Below are positions 62,313-64,000 of a stretch of 64,000 nt of DNA, one piece after another (within the stretch, counting starts at the first letter, position 1; every line of letters starts with the position of its first letter). The stretch is from Tetradesmus obliquus. Its lineage: Eukaryota > Chlorophyta > Chlorophyceae > Sphaeropleales > Scenedesmaceae. The notes under the pieces are model-generated. The model made no database searches. It saw only the letters and a list, made by a program, of their open reading frames with translations, and was not told the origin of the DNA. The position numbers were made by a program, and so were the translations under genes. The stretch is taken from NCBI GenBank assembly GCA_030272155.1, contig CP126203.1, positions 62,001 through 126,000 of the forward strand, given 5' to 3'.

Positions 62313-64000
62313 TGTTTGTTGTTCGTTTGCGACGGCAGGGCCAGCTGAGCTGAAGGGTGTAGGCAGCAGGCGCACAGGGCGGATGGGAGCTGATGTTGCT
62401 GCATGACTGGGTTAAAATACCTTATCTAATCATGGCATACATGTCAAGCACATACTATGTGCTGTAGTACACACCCACACTTAACTCGAACACCATAGGA
62501 TGTGATTGGCAATGGTTGGCCGTTGCACTTATGTGATGTGATCTGGAAGCGCTATGTGTTGGGCATACATATATAGGCGTGCAGTGGCTGCTGCAGCAGC
62601 CTGCAGCAGACGCAGCACCCACGACACCTCAGTGACTGAAGCATCTGCTGCATTGTACAGCAATTGGGCGTGATGGCTGCATTGCCTTATGATTTGTGTG
62701 GTCACTTGGCAGGCCACCAGCAGTCAGCCGAGCAGCTGCTGAATCCTGGGCTCCCCGCGGCGCCTCGCGGGTGCCTCGCTTGTGGCTCCATGGAACAGGC
62801 GTTGGTGCTGCCAGCCAGTGGCTTGCGTTCCGGTAGCCCTTTGTCTCTCTGCTGGCCCAGTCAGGCCGCTGCCGGCGGCGGCCTCTGACAGGACCAGCTC
62901 GGCATGCACCGATCAACAGCCCAGGCTGACAGCTGGCGCAGCATGGCTTGCCAAGCAAGGGTTCCACCTACTTCGAAGCATTTGTTGAGCCAGGGCAGTG
63001 CACCTGAAACTTGTACCTTCGTGCTGTTTCAGCTCCTGCCATGGCAGCGCGTTTGTATGCTGGCAGGGCCGTGGTTTGAGGATCAAATGGTTACCCCATG
63101 AGCCTCTGATTGGCTCAAAAGCATTGGCCTGGTAACACAAGCAGCATTGACAATGCCACATCAATACCGCCAGATGGCCGTCGCCACCAACAGCCATGCC
63201 AGCCACCAGCCTGATGGCACACCGTGCTTCCAGCCAGCAAGCTGTAAAATGACAGTTTGGGCATGGTAAATGCTCAACCGCTCACCTGCAAGCAAGTTGC
63301 CAAGTGAAGATGTTTGACATGAAGTGCAACATGGCCAGACCTGGCGTGCGTTGCTTCTAAAGATAGCTGCTGGTTGGAGTTGGCAACTTCCACAAAGCGT
63401 GTGTCAACCCTGCTGGTGCGTGCACCTACTCAACACTGTTTTTGGCAAAAAATTATATGATACAGAGGTTGTGTCACAGAAACAGCCAGAAATCCAACAC
63501 CCCGGGCAGTGCTGTCAGCCACTACTCTTTCTGTGCAGCTGCTGCGCAGCGGTAGCACCAGCAGCAGCAGCAGCAGTACAGCAGAAGCAATGCATGGGAG
63601 CTGGAGTGTGAAGCGCTCTTTGGCAGCCACAAAACCACCGCACGTGCAACACCACGTGCCACGTCATGCGGTGCTGCCGAGCCCAAGAACCGCCTGCTAG
63701 ATTGAATACAACTCGCAGTGACCATGCCCTAGTAATAGGATAGTATCAATGCTGCTCAACTGCCGGGCAATGCCAGCGCAGCATGGCGCAGCGCACCTGC
63801 CCTTCCAGCCAGCCAGCCAGCCTGCTGACAGAACCAGCCACTGGCTGGGCCAGCCGGCGCCAGCAGCAGCAGGCCACCCCCAACGGACTAGTACACAGTG
63901 ACCATTGCACCAGCACACGATGGCCAGTACACAGTGACCAGTGCCAACAACTTTCTACAACCTCTACAGCAACAGCAAATGGGTGATGGGCGTGTGCAAG
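62313..64000. other. 3' end of the window, no gene recognised
   Basis: A TATATAGG at about 62569-62576 could be a TATA box, but no gene start follows. A short direct repeat (GTACACAGTGACCA) lies at about 63890-63940 and a CCAG-type run near 63810. The reading frames here lack exon-like composition or splice logic. A gene crossing the right edge cannot be excluded. Confidence 0.4.

Overview
This window looks like nuclear DNA from a green alga, probably a chlorophycean. All genes are split by GT-AG introns. Coding sequence is G/C-rich at third positions. CAG/CTG microsatellites are everywhere, and they sit in coding sequence as Gln or Ala tracts. There are no operons, Shine-Dalgarno sites or rRNA, and no tRNA was recognised. 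The organism call is inference from composition and gene content; no species marker was seen. Exon models were built by hand from reading frame, GT/AG dinucleotides, phase matching across introns and recognisable protein motifs.

Layout. 743-4383 (+): secreted TIM-barrel glycosidase-like gene whose sixth exon carries a 23-bp x7 minisatellite and an in-frame stop. 7228-10512 (-): BTB/POZ protein. 11294-14005 (+): secreted cysteine-rich repeat protein. 15424-20178 (+): Orn/Lys/Arg decarboxylase-family PLP enzyme with a large Gln-rich coiled coil inside its catalytic domain. 21791-24975 (-): short-chain dehydrogenase. 25305-26474 (-): helical protein, 5' end unresolved. 27375-30184 (-): broken LPAA-repeat gene. 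32492-34474 (+): EF-hand protein. 34475-39589: gene-poor DNA with a long foldback and a retroposon remnant. 39590-46277 and 47372-53412 (-): tandem paralogous bZIP-like regulators with long Gln tracts and a shared C-terminal domain. 54798-60426 (-): U2AF65-like splicing factor with RS domain, one RRM and a C-terminal UHM. 61000-61272 (+): small membrane protein whose last exon is repeated about ten times downstream.

The most unusual property crosses gene boundaries. In at least seven genes the edges of exons, with the adjoining splice site, are repeated one to several times in the neighbouring intron or 3' flank. Donor-edge copies lie downstream of the exon and acceptor-edge copies lie upstream of it. 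The copies are diverged, so simple assembly duplication is unlikely. The two bZIP-like paralogs carry arrays at the same homologous exon edges. Many 3' splice sites are also preceded by (CTG)n instead of an ordinary pyrimidine tract. The genes share no obvious pathway. They include gene regulation, RNA splicing, amino-acid or polyamine metabolism, redox metabolism and secreted proteins.
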